Part shown: in pieces, positions 32,856 to 41,328 of the stretch
Position numbering within the stretch: position 1 is the stretch's first letter
How the letters are laid out: each line of letters begins with the position of its first letter
NCBI RefSeq assembly: GCF_014643535.1
Contig: NZ_BMJQ01000021.1
Coordinates: 49,939-113,938 of the forward strand
DNA length: 64,000 nucleotides
Direction of reading: 5' to 3'
DNA from: Aliidongia dinghuensis
Lineage (GTDB): Bacteria; Pseudomonadota; Alphaproteobacteria; ATCC43930; CGMCC-115725
The notes under the pieces: generated by a model
What the model was told of the DNA's origin: nothing
What the model saw: the letters and a program-made list of their open reading frames with translations, nothing else
Database searches by the model: none
Translations under genes and position numbers: made by a program

Positions 32856-33769
32856 CTGAGCAGAACCGGACCGAGACTCGCAGCTGGCTCGAGATCGAAC
32901 TTGAAGACGACATGGACGAGGAACTCGAGCAGGCGGTCGACGACGCCCGGGTGCCGCCCGAGCTGCGCGCCCTGCTCGAGAAGCACGAGAAGAGCACCAT
33001 CGACCGCCACACCTATTTCAAAGAGCTGATGCGCCTTCAGGGCGAGCTCGTGAAGCTGCAGGACTGGGTGCAGTATAACGGCCTCAAGATGGTGGTCCTG
33101 TTCGAGGGCCGCGACAGCGCCGGCAAGGGCGGCGCCATCAAGCGCGTCACCCAGCGCGTCAATCCGCGCATTTGCCGGGTGGTGGCGCTGCCGGCACCCA
33201 GCGATCGCGAGAAGACCCAGTGGTATTTCCAGCGCTACGTGCCGCACCTGCCGGCCGCCGGCGAGATCGTGCTGTTCGACCGCAGCTGGTACAACCGCGC
33301 CGGCGTCGAGCGCGTCATGGGCTTCGCCAACGAGGCCCAGGTGGAGGAATTCTTCCGCGACGTGCCGGAGTTCGAGCGCATGCTGGTGCGCTCCGGCATC
33401 ATCCTCGTGAAGTACTGGTTCTCCATCACCGACGAGGAGCAGCAACTGCGCTTCCTCACGCGCATCCACGACCCCATCAAGCAGTGGAAACTTTCGCCCA
33501 TGGACCTGCAGTCCCGCATACGATGGGAGCAGTACACCATCGCCAAGGAGGAGATGTTCGCACGCACGAACATTCCCGAGGCGCCTTGGCTCATCGTTCA
33601 AGGCAATGACAAGAAGCGGGCGCGCCTCAACCTTATCTCGCACCTGCTCTCCGTGATCCCCTACGAGGAGGTGCCGCACGAGCCCGTCGCGCTGCCGAAC
33701 CGGGTGTTCAACCCGAACTACGAGCGCCATACGCTGCCGCCCGAACTTTTCGTGCCCCAGCGCTACTGA
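32852..33769 (+). CDS. ppk2: Polyphosphate kinase 2 family protein
   Basis: This 305-residue PPK2 enzyme has a P-loop-type GRDSAGKGGAIKRVTQRVNPR (Walker A), a lid Arg/Lys region, FDRSWYNRAGVERVMGF (Walker B-like Asp) and KYWFSITDEEQQLRFLTRIHDP with QWKLSPMDLQSR, all typical of single-domain PPK2 proteins. They transfer phosphate between polyphosphate and nucleoside di- or monophosphates. The acidic N-terminal 40 residues are an extension. The ATG overlaps the transporter stop. Confidence 0.92.
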   Translation: MTEQNRTETRSWLEIELEDDMDEELEQAVDDARVPPELRALLEKHEKSTIDRHTYFKELMRLQGELVKLQDWVQYNGLKMVVLFEGRDSAGKGGAIKRVTQRVNPRICRVVALPAPSDREKTQWYFQRYVPHLPAAGEIVLFDRSWYNRAGVERVMGFANEAQVEEFFRDVPEFERMLVRSGIILVKYWFSITDEEQQLRFLTRIHDPIKQWKLSPMDLQSRIRWEQYTIAKEEMFARTNIPEAPWLIVQGNDKKRARLNLISHLLSVIPYEEVPHEPVALPNRVFNPNYERHTLPPELFVPQRY

Positions 33770-33771
33770 GA

Positions 33772-33816
33772 CACGAGAACCGGGGGCACGAGAACCGGGG
33801 ACATGAGAGCCGGGCG
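33772..33816. repeat. 15-bp-period tandem repeat, three diverging copies
   Basis: CACGAGAACCGGGGG is followed by CACGAGAACCGGGGA and CATGAGAGCCGGGCG, starting 3 bases after the ppk2 stop. Unlike the other period-15 repeats in the window it is intergenic. Confidence 0.75.
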
Positions 33817-33834
33817 CGGCGACCGCGCGCCCGG
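33810..33834. terminator. GC-rich hairpin between convergent ppk2 and GntR genes
   Basis: CCGGGCGCG and CGCGCCCGG make a 9-bp stem with a 7-base loop between two converging genes. It could stop transcription from both sides. No T-tract follows. Confidence 0.45.
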
Positions 33835-33856
33835 TTGGGCGAGATGACGGGATGCT

Positions 33857-34573
33857 CTATCCGCGATGGGAATAGAGGGCGCTCGATCGATCGAGGTGTC
33901 GGATCATGGCCGCTTCGGCGCCGTCCGGATCATGTTCGCGAATGTGATCGAGGATTTCCTGATGCTCGGCGAGCGTGCGATCCTGCTTGCCGGACCAGAT
34001 CAGCAGATCGGTGCGATATTCCCTGAGCCAGCCCAGCATGGCCTCGCTCACGGCTTCGAATATCGGATTGCGCGAGATTGCCGCGATGCACGTGTGGAAT
34101 CGCATGTCGGCGCTGACGAAGGCGGCGACATCCTCGACACTGGCACGCTGCCGCTCCAGCGCCTCCCCGAGGCGCTCGATATCCGCCTCGGTCGCCTTCA
34201 TCGCCGCCTCGCGCACCATGCCGCGTTCGAAGAAGCTGCGCGCCTGCTTCAGATGCTCGAGACTGTCCGGCGAGGCGGACAGCAGCATGTGGGCGGACAG
34301 ATCGACCTGCTGGAAGATCGACTTCGCCGTCAGCAGCCGGACACGCGCCCGCTCGCCATGGGTGATCGTGATCAGGCCCATGTTGGCGAGCGCCTGCATC
34401 GCCTCGCGAATCGCCGGCCTGCCGACCCCGAACCGGTCCATCAGATCGCGTTCGGACGGCATGGCATCGCCCGGAGCCAGGTCGCCTGACGTGATCATCG
34501 CTCTCAGGCGATCGAACACTTCGTGCGACAATTTCCGGCGGACGATCGTCTCCGGCGAGGCTGAATCGGACAA
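33857..34573 (-). CDS. GntR-family regulator with FCD domain (NanR/FadR-like)
   Basis: This 238-residue repressor-type regulator has a winged HTH at residues 12-80 (LSHEVFDRLRAMITSGDLAPGDAMPSERDLMDRFGVGRPAIREAMQAL in outline) and a helical FCD ligand domain at about 95-225 (ADMRFHTCIAAISRNPIFEAVSEAM, with metal-site His/Asp/Arg residues). It faces the apiose/apionate genes and is preceded by TGGTATAGTGAGGTGAT, an element repeated in front of the catabolic and transport operons. NanR-type regulators are known to use GGTATA half-sites, which fits. The effector is probably an apionate-pathway intermediate. Confidence 0.88.
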   Translation of the reverse strand: MSDSASPETIVRRKLSHEVFDRLRAMITSGDLAPGDAMPSERDLMDRFGVGRPAIREAMQALANMGLITITHGERARVRLLTAKSIFQQVDLSAHMLLSASPDSLEHLKQARSFFERGMVREAAMKATEADIERLGEALERQRASVEDVAAFVSADMRFHTCIAAISRNPIFEAVSEAMLGWLREYRTDLLIWSGKQDRTLAEHQEILDHIREHDPDGAEAAMIRHLDRSSALYSHRG

Positions 34574-34594
34574 TTTATTGCTCCGCAGGTGCTG

Positions 34595-34611
34595 ATCACC
34601 TCACTATACCA
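34595..34611 (-). promoter_or_regulatory. Regulon operator and -10 region of the GntR gene
   Basis: On the minus strand this reads TGGTATAGTGAGGTGAT, one mismatch from the copy at 41232. TATAGT inside it can serve as the -10 box, with TTGGAT 18 bases upstream as a -35. Binding of the regulator would block its own promoter. Confidence 0.6.
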
Positions 34612-34643
34612 AGCCGGCACCGCGTCATCCAAGAACGCGGGCC

Positions 34644-36542
34644 TCAGGGTTGGTCGAGCCGCGCCACCGCGAAGGGTTTGAGCACCAGCGTACCAGTCGA
34701 TGAGGTTGTCGGCGTCGAGCCCGTCTCATCGAGCATCGCGACCGTCCAGGGCCGGTCGACAGTCGCTGGAAGTTCGATCCGGCGCTGCGCCGCCGTCAAA
34801 TTCGCGATGAGCAGCGTCGTTTCGCCCGGCGCCGAGCGGGCGGCGAACGCCAGGACCTCGTCCTCCCGATCCGACCGGCAGGGCACGTAGCGGCAACTCG
34901 CGAGCGATGCCAGGTCGCGCGCGACGTGAAACGCGGGCACGACGTTGCCGTCGCCCTGCAGGAGGCCGCGCGGCCCCGTCAAAGAACCGAGGGTCAGGGC
35001 TTCGACCCCGGCGGCGGCCATGCGCGCGGCATAGCCGACGAGCCAGGCGGCGCCGAACAGGCCGGACTGGCGCGGGTCGGCGTCGGCCATCGCGACACGG
35101 CGCCTGTCCGGGTTCGGCATGGTGCGCGAGCCATAGGGGTTGTGCCGCATGGCGATGGTCGAAGGCCCGACGCGATAGGGCTTGCCGGCCCCAGCAATGG
35201 CCCTGACGGAGCGCGTGATGAAGGGCAGCGCCTCCAGCGACTGCATGACGCTCTCGTCATCCGCGGCATGGACGATCGGACAGGTGCAGTGCGTGACGAA
35301 GTCGACGAGTTCGACCGGCGGGCGCTTGCGATTGAGCTCGGTGAAATAGGCGAAGGTGCCGCCGCCGAGGCGCAGTCCGGGAAAGGCCGCGCGTGCGGCC
35401 TGATAGATCTCCGCCAGCGGCGGGCACGCGGGCCAACGGCTGCCCGGCGGCGTCGACTGCCGATCGACCGCCGGGCTGACGGCGATCGCATCGAGGCGGA
35501 GCCCGGCCGTATCCACAAGTGCTGCGATATTCGCCAGTTCCTCCGCCGGCGCCATCCGGCACGGCAAGACGCATTCGAGAACGATTTCCCCGGCATGGGC
35601 TTGCGCAACCGCCGCGAAGCCCGCGAGCGCTGCCGCGCCGTGCCCCGCGGTCGGATCGAAATGGCAGAGCAGCGTCTGGGGCGCGATGGCCGCCAGATGC
35701 TCGGACGCGGCGAGCGTCGGCGCGGTCTCCTCGGGCGTCAGCACCAGGCCGATGCACGGCATCGCCCCCTCGGGCGCCCCGAGCGAGAGGGCAACCGGCC
35801 GCTCGTCGCTCCGCCGGACCTCCACCGGAGCCGGAGCCGCAATTTCGAGGGACACCCGCTGGGTCTCTGCCACGCCGGCGGCCGGGAGAACATAGGGCCA
35901 GGGCAGTGCCAGCGGACGGACATAGGTCTTGTAGGACGCATCCGACCAGTTTCTCTGGTCCTCCATTTCGAAAACGTCGCCCTCCATCCGGCAGGTCGCC
36001 GTGAGGCCGGTGCCAGCCTGATGGGTGATCGCGCGGATCTCCTTGAACGGCTGGGCCGGGTCGATCAGGTCAGGCAGCATGCCGTCGGTCACCGTGCCGT
36101 CGACATGCTCGACCGCGACCGGCGTGCCCGCCAGCCCGACGATCGGATGCAGCACGGTAAAGCCGCAGCGGTTGGTCGGGAAATCTGTCAGCGGCGTCGC
36201 CTCGACCTCGAAGACGAGGCTGCCGTCGGCCCGGCCGGCGATCGACGTACGATAGCTCAGGCGCGCGCCGGACGGGCTCTCGCAGCGGGCACGGTAGCGG
36301 ACGGCGAATGCGTCCGGACGCTCGTCGATCTCGAGAGCCTCGATCACCGGCCGATAGGTGCCCCAATCCTCGTCGCGCACGACATAGGCGATGGCGCGTA
36401 GGATCTCACGGCCGCCATAGCGGATGTCCCTGAGATTGCCGTCGATCAGTTTCGCGCTGAGCAAGCCGGCGGCGAGCAGTCGGGGCTCCGCCGGCGGCTC
36501 GTCCGTGCCGTAATAGGCCAGCAAAGCCGCGGGCGTAGTCAT
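34644..36542 (-). CDS. apnL: D-apionate lactonase (ApnL-type)
   Basis: This 632-residue protein has a beta-rich N-terminal half (GGREILRAIAYVVRDEDWGTYRPV, TDFPTNRCGFTVLHPI) and a TIM-barrel-like C-terminal half (GGGTFAYFTELNRKRPP, FVTHCTCPIVHAADDESVMQSLEAL, GPSTIAMRHNPYGSRT). Size and architecture match the ApnL family, which opens D-apionolactone to D-apionate in bacterial apiose catabolism. The ATG at 36542 overlaps the end of apsD by 4 bases. The companions ApsD, ApnO, a RuBisCO-like protein and a DUF1537 kinase make the assignment strong. Confidence 0.85.
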   Translation of the reverse strand: MTTPAALLAYYGTDEPPAEPRLLAAGLLSAKLIDGNLRDIRYGGREILRAIAYVVRDEDWGTYRPVIEALEIDERPDAFAVRYRARCESPSGARLSYRTSIAGRADGSLVFEVEATPLTDFPTNRCGFTVLHPIVGLAGTPVAVEHVDGTVTDGMLPDLIDPAQPFKEIRAITHQAGTGLTATCRMEGDVFEMEDQRNWSDASYKTYVRPLALPWPYVLPAAGVAETQRVSLEIAAPAPVEVRRSDERPVALSLGAPEGAMPCIGLVLTPEETAPTLAASEHLAAIAPQTLLCHFDPTAGHGAAALAGFAAVAQAHAGEIVLECVLPCRMAPAEELANIAALVDTAGLRLDAIAVSPAVDRQSTPPGSRWPACPPLAEIYQAARAAFPGLRLGGGTFAYFTELNRKRPPVELVDFVTHCTCPIVHAADDESVMQSLEALPFITRSVRAIAGAGKPYRVGPSTIAMRHNPYGSRTMPNPDRRRVAMADADPRQSGLFGAAWLVGYAARMAAAGVEALTLGSLTGPRGLLQGDGNVVPAFHVARDLASLASCRYVPCRSDREDEVLAFAARSAPGETTLLIANLTAAQRRIELPATVDRPWTVAMLDETGSTPTTSSTGTLVLKPFAVARLDQP

Positions 36543-37567
36543 GGTGCCGGCGGCTCCGGGGTTATCGCCCACCCGGTCTCGGCACTGCGATAGGCGGCGT
36601 CGACCAGCGCCAGCGTCTTGAGGTTGTCGCGTCCCGACGTCGCCGGCTCGTGGCCGGTACGCAGGCAATCGGCCCAATGCTGCTGGATGGCGAGGACGCT
36701 CTCCTGGATGGCATGCCAGGGCGGCTCCGCCCACGGCAGCAGGCGCGGGGCGGCGTCGTACCGCTCCGTCCCCGACCGGTCGGTGACGATCATCCGATAT
36801 CCCTGCTGCAGCCGGATCGTGCCGTGGCTGCCGTCGACCTCGATCACGGTTTCCGGGAACGGCTCGGTCTCGAGCCGGGTCGCATAGGAGCAGTCGACGA
36901 TCGAGGTCGCACCGCTGCTGTGACCCAGCAGGATCGTGGCGACATCCTCGCCACGGATCGCCGGGTTGACGCGCCGAGTGCGCGCGGTCAGGCGGTCGAC
37001 TTCGCCGAACAGGAAGCGGGCAATATCGAGCATATGGATGCCCAGATCCTCGATGATGAACCGCTCGCCGGTCGCGAGATAGGGCTGCCCGGAGAACACG
37101 TCATAGGCCGAGCGGAACGAGACGCGCCCCCAGAACACCTCGCCGATCCGGCCCGACGCGATGATCCGGCCGACCGCCTGGATGGGCGTCTGCCAGCGGA
37201 AATTCTCGTGCACCATCATCGGAATGCCGGCAGCGGCGCAGGCGGCCGTCATGGCTGCCGCATCCTCGAGCGTCGCCGCCAGAGGCTTCTGGCAGATGAC
37301 CGGCACGCTGTGCCGGGCAGCGAGTTCCACGAGCGGCCGATGGCTCGGCACGGTGGTTGCGATATCGACGAAATCGAGCCGCTCGCCCGCGAACAGCGCC
37401 GCCGCATCGTCATAGAGCCGGTCGATGCCGAAGCGGCGCCCGGCCCCCTGCAGGCGCTCGCCATCCCGGTCGCACAGGGCCACGATCCGGGCGCCCGCCA
37501 CGTCCCGCCAGGCATGGAGCTGATTGACGGCGAAGAAGCCGCAGCCGATCAAGGCGCCGCGCAGCAT
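36539..37567 (-). CDS. apsD: D-apiose dehydrogenase (Gfo/Idh/MocA family, ApsD-type)
   Basis: This 342-residue oxidoreductase has an N-terminal Rossmann motif (GALIGCGFFAVNQLHAW), the catalytic Lys in CQKPLA (the EKP motif of the family, here QKP) and a His in EDLGIHMLDIARFLFGEV. It would oxidise D-apiose to D-apionolactone, the substrate of ApnL. The start ATG at 37567 lies 8 bases after apnO and fits the family N-terminus. It is the middle gene of apnO-apsD-apnL. The family is certain; the apiose assignment rests on the cluster. Confidence 0.85.
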   Translation of the reverse strand: MLRGALIGCGFFAVNQLHAWRDVAGARIVALCDRDGERLQGAGRRFGIDRLYDDAAALFAGERLDFVDIATTVPSHRPLVELAARHSVPVICQKPLAATLEDAAAMTAACAAAGIPMMVHENFRWQTPIQAVGRIIASGRIGEVFWGRVSFRSAYDVFSGQPYLATGERFIIEDLGIHMLDIARFLFGEVDRLTARTRRVNPAIRGEDVATILLGHSSGATSIVDCSYATRLETEPFPETVIEVDGSHGTIRLQQGYRMIVTDRSGTERYDAAPRLLPWAEPPWHAIQESVLAIQQHWADCLRTGHEPATSGRDNLKTLALVDAAYRSAETGWAITPEPPAP

Positions 37568-37575
37568 CGGCCGCC

Positions 37576-38403
37576 TCAGGTGATCCGGCGGATGCTGGCG
37601 GCGATCTCCTCGGGTTCGAACACGCGCTTCCAGTCGGTCCGCATCAGTGCCGGCTTGCCGAACTCGATCGCCTTGTTGCAGGCGTCGGAGAACACGCCCT
37701 CGCGTTCGCCGAAGATCACGGCGCCCAGCACGTTCATGTGGCCGAGGAGGAAGTCCCGCGCCGCCTCGGGCGGCACGCCGCGCCGCACCGTCTCGTCCAG
37801 CGCCTCGCGCATGACGACGAGCAGCGTGGCGCAGACCGTCTCCGACAGGCCGGGTTCGAGCAGGGCCATCTGCTCGACCGTGACCCGGTGCGAGCGCATG
37901 ACCGGCGCCCAGATCACCCGGGCAATCTCCTCGCCCAAGGCATAGGCGCTCTCCGGCCCCTGCATCAGCGAGCTCACGATATGCTGCTTGGCCGCGACTC
38001 CGCCGAAATGGTCCCGCTTCGCCTCCGGATCGGTCTCGTCGTTGAAGATCGGCGGATGGCAGGGATGGGTGATGAAATAGACGAGGTCGTCCCGCGCGGG
38101 CAGATGACCCGCGAAGGGCGCCGCCGCATCGAGGGCGATCACCATCGTGCCAGGCCTGAGCTGCGGCGCGATGCCGGCCGCGACCTTGCCGATCAGCGTG
38201 TCCGGCACGGCGAGGATCACCGCCTCGGCCCCGTCGAGTGCCTGCTCGGGCGCAACACAGTCGATGTCGAGCGCCGCCTTCAGCGCGTTCCGTCCCGCCT
38301 CGCTCACCTCGACGTGGCGCACGTCGAAACGGGAGGATTTGAGATTGCGGGACAGGCGTTGCCCCATTTTGCCGCCGGCACCGAACAGCGCAATCGACGT
38401 CAT
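37576..38403 (-). CDS. apnO: D-apionate oxidoisomerase (ApnO-type)
   Basis: This 275-residue dehydrogenase has an N-terminal dinucleotide site IALFGAGGKMGQRLSRNL, the segment VYFITHPCHPPIFNDETDPEAKRDHFGG and a helical C-terminal domain (RREALDETVRRGVPPEAARDFLLGHMNVL in outline). ApnO oxidises and rearranges D-apionate to 3-oxo-isoapionate, which the DUF1537 kinase then phosphorylates. The ATG at 38403 has GGAAGGAAA before it; an upstream in-frame start lacks the family N-terminus. It is the first gene of the minus-strand operon, directly under the divergent regulatory region. Confidence 0.85.
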   Translation of the reverse strand: MTSIALFGAGGKMGQRLSRNLKSSRFDVRHVEVSEAGRNALKAALDIDCVAPEQALDGAEAVILAVPDTLIGKVAAGIAPQLRPGTMVIALDAAAPFAGHLPARDDLVYFITHPCHPPIFNDETDPEAKRDHFGGVAAKQHIVSSLMQGPESAYALGEEIARVIWAPVMRSHRVTVEQMALLEPGLSETVCATLLVVMREALDETVRRGVPPEAARDFLLGHMNVLGAVIFGEREGVFSDACNKAIEFGKPALMRTDWKRVFEPEEIAASIRRIT

Positions 38404-38430
38404 CAGCTTTCCTTCCCCAGGTTCGTCGGG

Positions 38431-38486
38431 ACACCTCATTGACGGGCAGCCTAAAATCACTGGTATAATGAGTCAATGATCACATC
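38431..38486. promoter_or_regulatory. Divergent promoter/operator region between apnO and the RuBisCO-like gene
   Basis: TGGTATAATGAG (38461-38472) repeats the first 12 bases of the regulon operator and contains a perfect TATAAT. TTGACG (38439-38444) is a possible -35 at 19-base spacing for rightward transcription. An inverted partial copy, ACACCTCATTG (38431-38441), faces the minus operon. CAATGATCACATC follows at 38474 and recurs, inverted, at 46290. Confidence 0.55.
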
Positions 38487-38531
38487 ACAGCCGTCGATCA
38501 TGTTGGCCTGACGAACAGTGGGGGGAATGGC

Positions 38532-39782
38532 GTGACCGACGAGCGCGTCGAAGCCGATTATCTGATGGAGACCGCCTATGACCCGCGCGCCGCGGCCGAG
38601 GCGATCGCCGGCGAGCAGTCTTCCGGCACTTTCGTCCCCGTGCCGGGCGAAACGCCTGAGCTCAAGGCACGGGCGGCGGCACGGGTCGAGGCCATGCAGA
38701 TCCTGGAGACCGCCGAGGCACCCGCCCTGCCCGGTGCCGGCCGGCCGGTCGCCGGTGCGGTCATCCAGCGCGCGCTCCTGACCCTGTCCTGGCCGCTCGC
38801 GAATTTCGGGCCGTCGCTGCCCAACCTCATGGCGACGATCGCCGGCAACCTGTTCGAGCTCCGGCAATTGTCCGGCCTCAAGCTCTTGGACGTGCGCCTG
38901 CCGCCCGGCTTCACCGCCGCCTACCCCGGCCCGCGCTTCGGCGTCGCCGGCACCCGGCGCCTGGCCGGCGTCGAGGGCCGGCCGCTGATCGGCACCATCA
39001 TCAAGCCGAGCGTCGGTCTTGGACCGGAGGAGACGGCAGACCTGGTGCGTGTGCTGGCCGAGGCCGACATCGATTTCATCAAGGACGACGAACTGCAGGC
39101 CGACGGCCCGGCCTGCCCGTTCGAGGCGCGGGTGCGCGCGGTCATGCGCGTCGTCAATGACGTGGCCGACCGCCGGGGCCGCAAGGTCATGGTCGCGTTC
39201 AACCTCACGGGCGAGGTGGACGAGATGCGGCGGCGCCACGATCTGGTGCTCGCCTGCGGTGGCACCTGCGTCATGGCCAGCGTCAATTCGGTCGGGCTTG
39301 CCGGCATGATCGCGCTCGGGCGCCACAGCCAGCTGCCCTTGCACGCGCACCGCAACGGCTGGGGCTATCTTTCACGCCACCCGCTCTTGGGCTTTACGTT
39401 CACCGCCTGGCACAAGTTCTGGCGCCTGGCCGGGGCGGACCATATCCATGTGAACGGCCTCGCCAACAAGTTTTCCGAGGACGACGCGTCCGTCATCGCC
39501 TCGGCACGCGCGTGCCTCGCACCGCTCACCGCCGAACGGCCGGCACCGATCATGCCCGTCTTCTCGTCCGGCCAGACGGCACGGCAAGCGCCGGACACGT
39601 TCCGGGCGCTGGGATCGGTCGACCTGATCTTCGCCGCCGGCGGCGGCATCATGGCCCATCCGCATGGGCCGGCGGCCGGCGTCGCGAGCCTGCGCGAAGC
39701 CTGGGAAGCCGCGGTCGAGGGCGTCCCGCTCGCCGACTATGCGGCGTCGCATCCGGCGCTCGCGGCAGCACTCGGGGCGTAA
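38532..39782 (+). CDS. RuBisCO-like protein of apionate catabolism (OiaT/OiaX-type)
   Basis: This 416-residue form IV RuBisCO-like protein has the barrel motifs GTIIKPSVGLGPEETADLV, the carbamylation-site lysine in DFIKDDELQADG, LPLHAHRNGWG and DHIHVNGLANKF. The second Lys of the RuBisCO KPK motif is Ser here, as expected for a protein that does not fix CO2. In apionate pathways such proteins act on 3-oxo-isoapionate 4-phosphate, as decarboxylase (OiaX) or transcarboxylase/hydrolase (OiaT). No erythrulose-phosphate enzymes are nearby, which slightly favours the OiaT outcome (3-phosphoglycerate plus glycolate). The GTG start has GGGGGA before it. It lies 3 bases before the kinase gene. Confidence 0.85.
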   Translation: MTDERVEADYLMETAYDPRAAAEAIAGEQSSGTFVPVPGETPELKARAAARVEAMQILETAEAPALPGAGRPVAGAVIQRALLTLSWPLANFGPSLPNLMATIAGNLFELRQLSGLKLLDVRLPPGFTAAYPGPRFGVAGTRRLAGVEGRPLIGTIIKPSVGLGPEETADLVRVLAEADIDFIKDDELQADGPACPFEARVRAVMRVVNDVADRRGRKVMVAFNLTGEVDEMRRRHDLVLACGGTCVMASVNSVGLAGMIALGRHSQLPLHAHRNGWGYLSRHPLLGFTFTAWHKFWRLAGADHIHVNGLANKFSEDDASVIASARACLAPLTAERPAPIMPVFSSGQTARQAPDTFRALGSVDLIFAAGGGIMAHPHGPAAGVASLREAWEAAVEGVPLADYAASHPALAAALGA

Positions 39783-39785
39783 CCC

Positions 39786-41168
39786 ATGCCGCTGCCCGCC
39801 ATACCGCTGCCGGAAGGCCCGCTCGTCTCCTGGTACGGCGACGATTTCACCGGCGCTGCCGCCGTCATGGAGGCGCTGACCTTCGGCGGCGTGCCCGCCG
39901 TGCTGTTCCTCGCGCCGCCGACGCCAGAGCGTCTCGCCGCGTTTGCCGGCTACCGCGGCATCGGCATCGCCGGCATCGCGCGCGCGAAGGACCCGGCCTG
40001 GATGGCGGCCGCCCTCCCACCGATCTTCCGCACGCTCGCCGCCATCGGCGCGCCCATCGCGCAGTACAAGATCTGCTCCACGCTGGACTCCGCCCCTCAT
40101 ATCGGCTCGATCGGCCAAGCCATCGACCTCGCCGTCCCGATGCTGGGCGGCGCCTGGCATCCGTTCGTCGTGGCGGCACCGGCGATCGGCCGCTATCAGG
40201 CGTTTGGCACGCTGTTCGCCGCCGCGTCCGACGGCACGGTTCATCGGCTCGACCGCCATCCGACGATGAGCCGCCACCCGGTGACGCCCATGAATGAGGC
40301 GGACGTGCGCCGCCATCTGGCGCGCCAGACCGAGCGGCGCATCGGCCTCATCGATCTCCCGGCGCTCAGGGCCGGCCGAGGGACGGCGGCGCTGGCCGAA
40401 GCCACCGCCGCCGGTGCCGAGGTCGTGGCCCTCGACCTCCTGGACGAGGCAGATCTGGCGGCGGTCGGCGAGGTCGTCTGGCAGAACCGCGGCCGACGCC
40501 TGTTCGCGATCGGGTCGCAAGGGCTGGAATATGCGCTCATAACCTATTGGCGGCGCGAGGGCCTGATCGCACCGCCACCGCCCAGGCGCTCGGCCGGGGC
40601 CGTTTCCCGGATCGCCGTCGCCTCCGGCTCCTGCGCGCCGCAGACGGCGGCGCAAATCGACTGCGCGCTTGCTGAGGGCTTCGCGCCTCTGGCGGTGGAT
40701 GCGACACGCGCCATCGACGCGCGCGCCTGGGCCGGCGAGATCGAGCGTCTGGCCGCCGCGGCGCTGGATGCCCTGTCGGCCGGGCGGGATCCCCTGCTCT
40801 TCACCGCGCGCGGGCCGGACGACCCGGCGATCGGCGCGCTCAACGAAGCGCTCGCCGCGTCCGGCGCCGACCCGGTTGCCGTCAACGAGCGGATCGGCGG
40901 CGGCCTCGGCACGGCGCTCGATCGCGTGATCCGCTGCGCGCGGCTGAAACGCGCCGTCATCGCCGGGGGCGATACGTCCGGCCATGCCGCGAGCGTGCTC
41001 GGCATTCACGCCCTCACCGCCCTGGCACCGACGGTTCCCGGCGCCGCCCTGTTCAAGGCCCATGGCGACGATCCGGCCCTCGTCGATCTCGAGATCGCAC
41101 TCAAGGGCGGCCAGATGGGTGCTCCCGATTATTTCCTGCAGATCAAGGCAGGCGGGCACGACGGATAA
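39786..41168 (+). CDS. oiaK: 3-oxo-isoapionate kinase (DUF1537 family, OiaK-type)
   Basis: This 460-residue four-carbon acid sugar kinase has the N-terminal substrate domain (WYGDDFTGAAAVMEALTFGGVPAVLF, YKICSTLDSAPHIGSIGQAIDLA) and the C-terminal nucleotide domain ending VIAGGDTSGHAASVLGI. The DUF1537 fold is unmistakable. It is paired with a RuBisCO-like protein and opposite apnO, so the substrate is most likely 3-oxo-isoapionate (4-phosphorylation). It is coupled to the preceding gene. Confidence 0.85.
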   Translation: MPLPAIPLPEGPLVSWYGDDFTGAAAVMEALTFGGVPAVLFLAPPTPERLAAFAGYRGIGIAGIARAKDPAWMAAALPPIFRTLAAIGAPIAQYKICSTLDSAPHIGSIGQAIDLAVPMLGGAWHPFVVAAPAIGRYQAFGTLFAAASDGTVHRLDRHPTMSRHPVTPMNEADVRRHLARQTERRIGLIDLPALRAGRGTAALAEATAAGAEVVALDLLDEADLAAVGEVVWQNRGRRLFAIGSQGLEYALITYWRREGLIAPPPPRRSAGAVSRIAVASGSCAPQTAAQIDCALAEGFAPLAVDATRAIDARAWAGEIERLAAAALDALSAGRDPLLFTARGPDDPAIGALNEALAASGADPVAVNERIGGGLGTALDRVIRCARLKRAVIAGGDTSGHAASVLGIHALTALAPTVPGAALFKAHGDDPALVDLEIALKGGQMGAPDYFLQIKAGGHDG

Positions 41169-41231
41169 CACCATGGGATCCGCCGGTTGCATGAGCGCTC
41201 TTGACAGCAGCTGCAGGCTACGGTGACCATC

Positions 41232-41248
41232 TGGTATAATGAGGTGAT
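41232..41248 (+). promoter_or_regulatory. Regulon operator in front of the ribose-type ABC operon
   Basis: TGGTATAATGAGGTGAT lies 80 bases before the binding-protein gene. TATAAT inside it is a perfect -10; no clear -35 is seen at standard spacing (TTGACA occurs 28 bases upstream). The other copies are at 34595 and 38461, so the ABC genes very likely belong to the same regulon. Confidence 0.65.
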
Positions 41249-41328
41249 GACATATTCATCGCCTAGACTGACTGCGTTTGGGCTGACTGCGTTCGCATAA
41301 CAACCAAGAGAACGGGAGGAAGCGCGTC

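Noticed and set aside
31878..33769. A plus-strand 330-codon frame starting at 31841 as an alternative to the DMT transporter.
   Set aside because: It is a different frame over the same DNA with no membrane segments; the EamA frame has clear family motifs and couples to ppk2.
38532..39782. Reading the RuBisCO-like gene as a CO2-fixing RuBisCO large subunit.
   Set aside because: The KPK motif is KPS, the gene has no small subunit or phosphoribulokinase nearby, and it is embedded in apionate genes.
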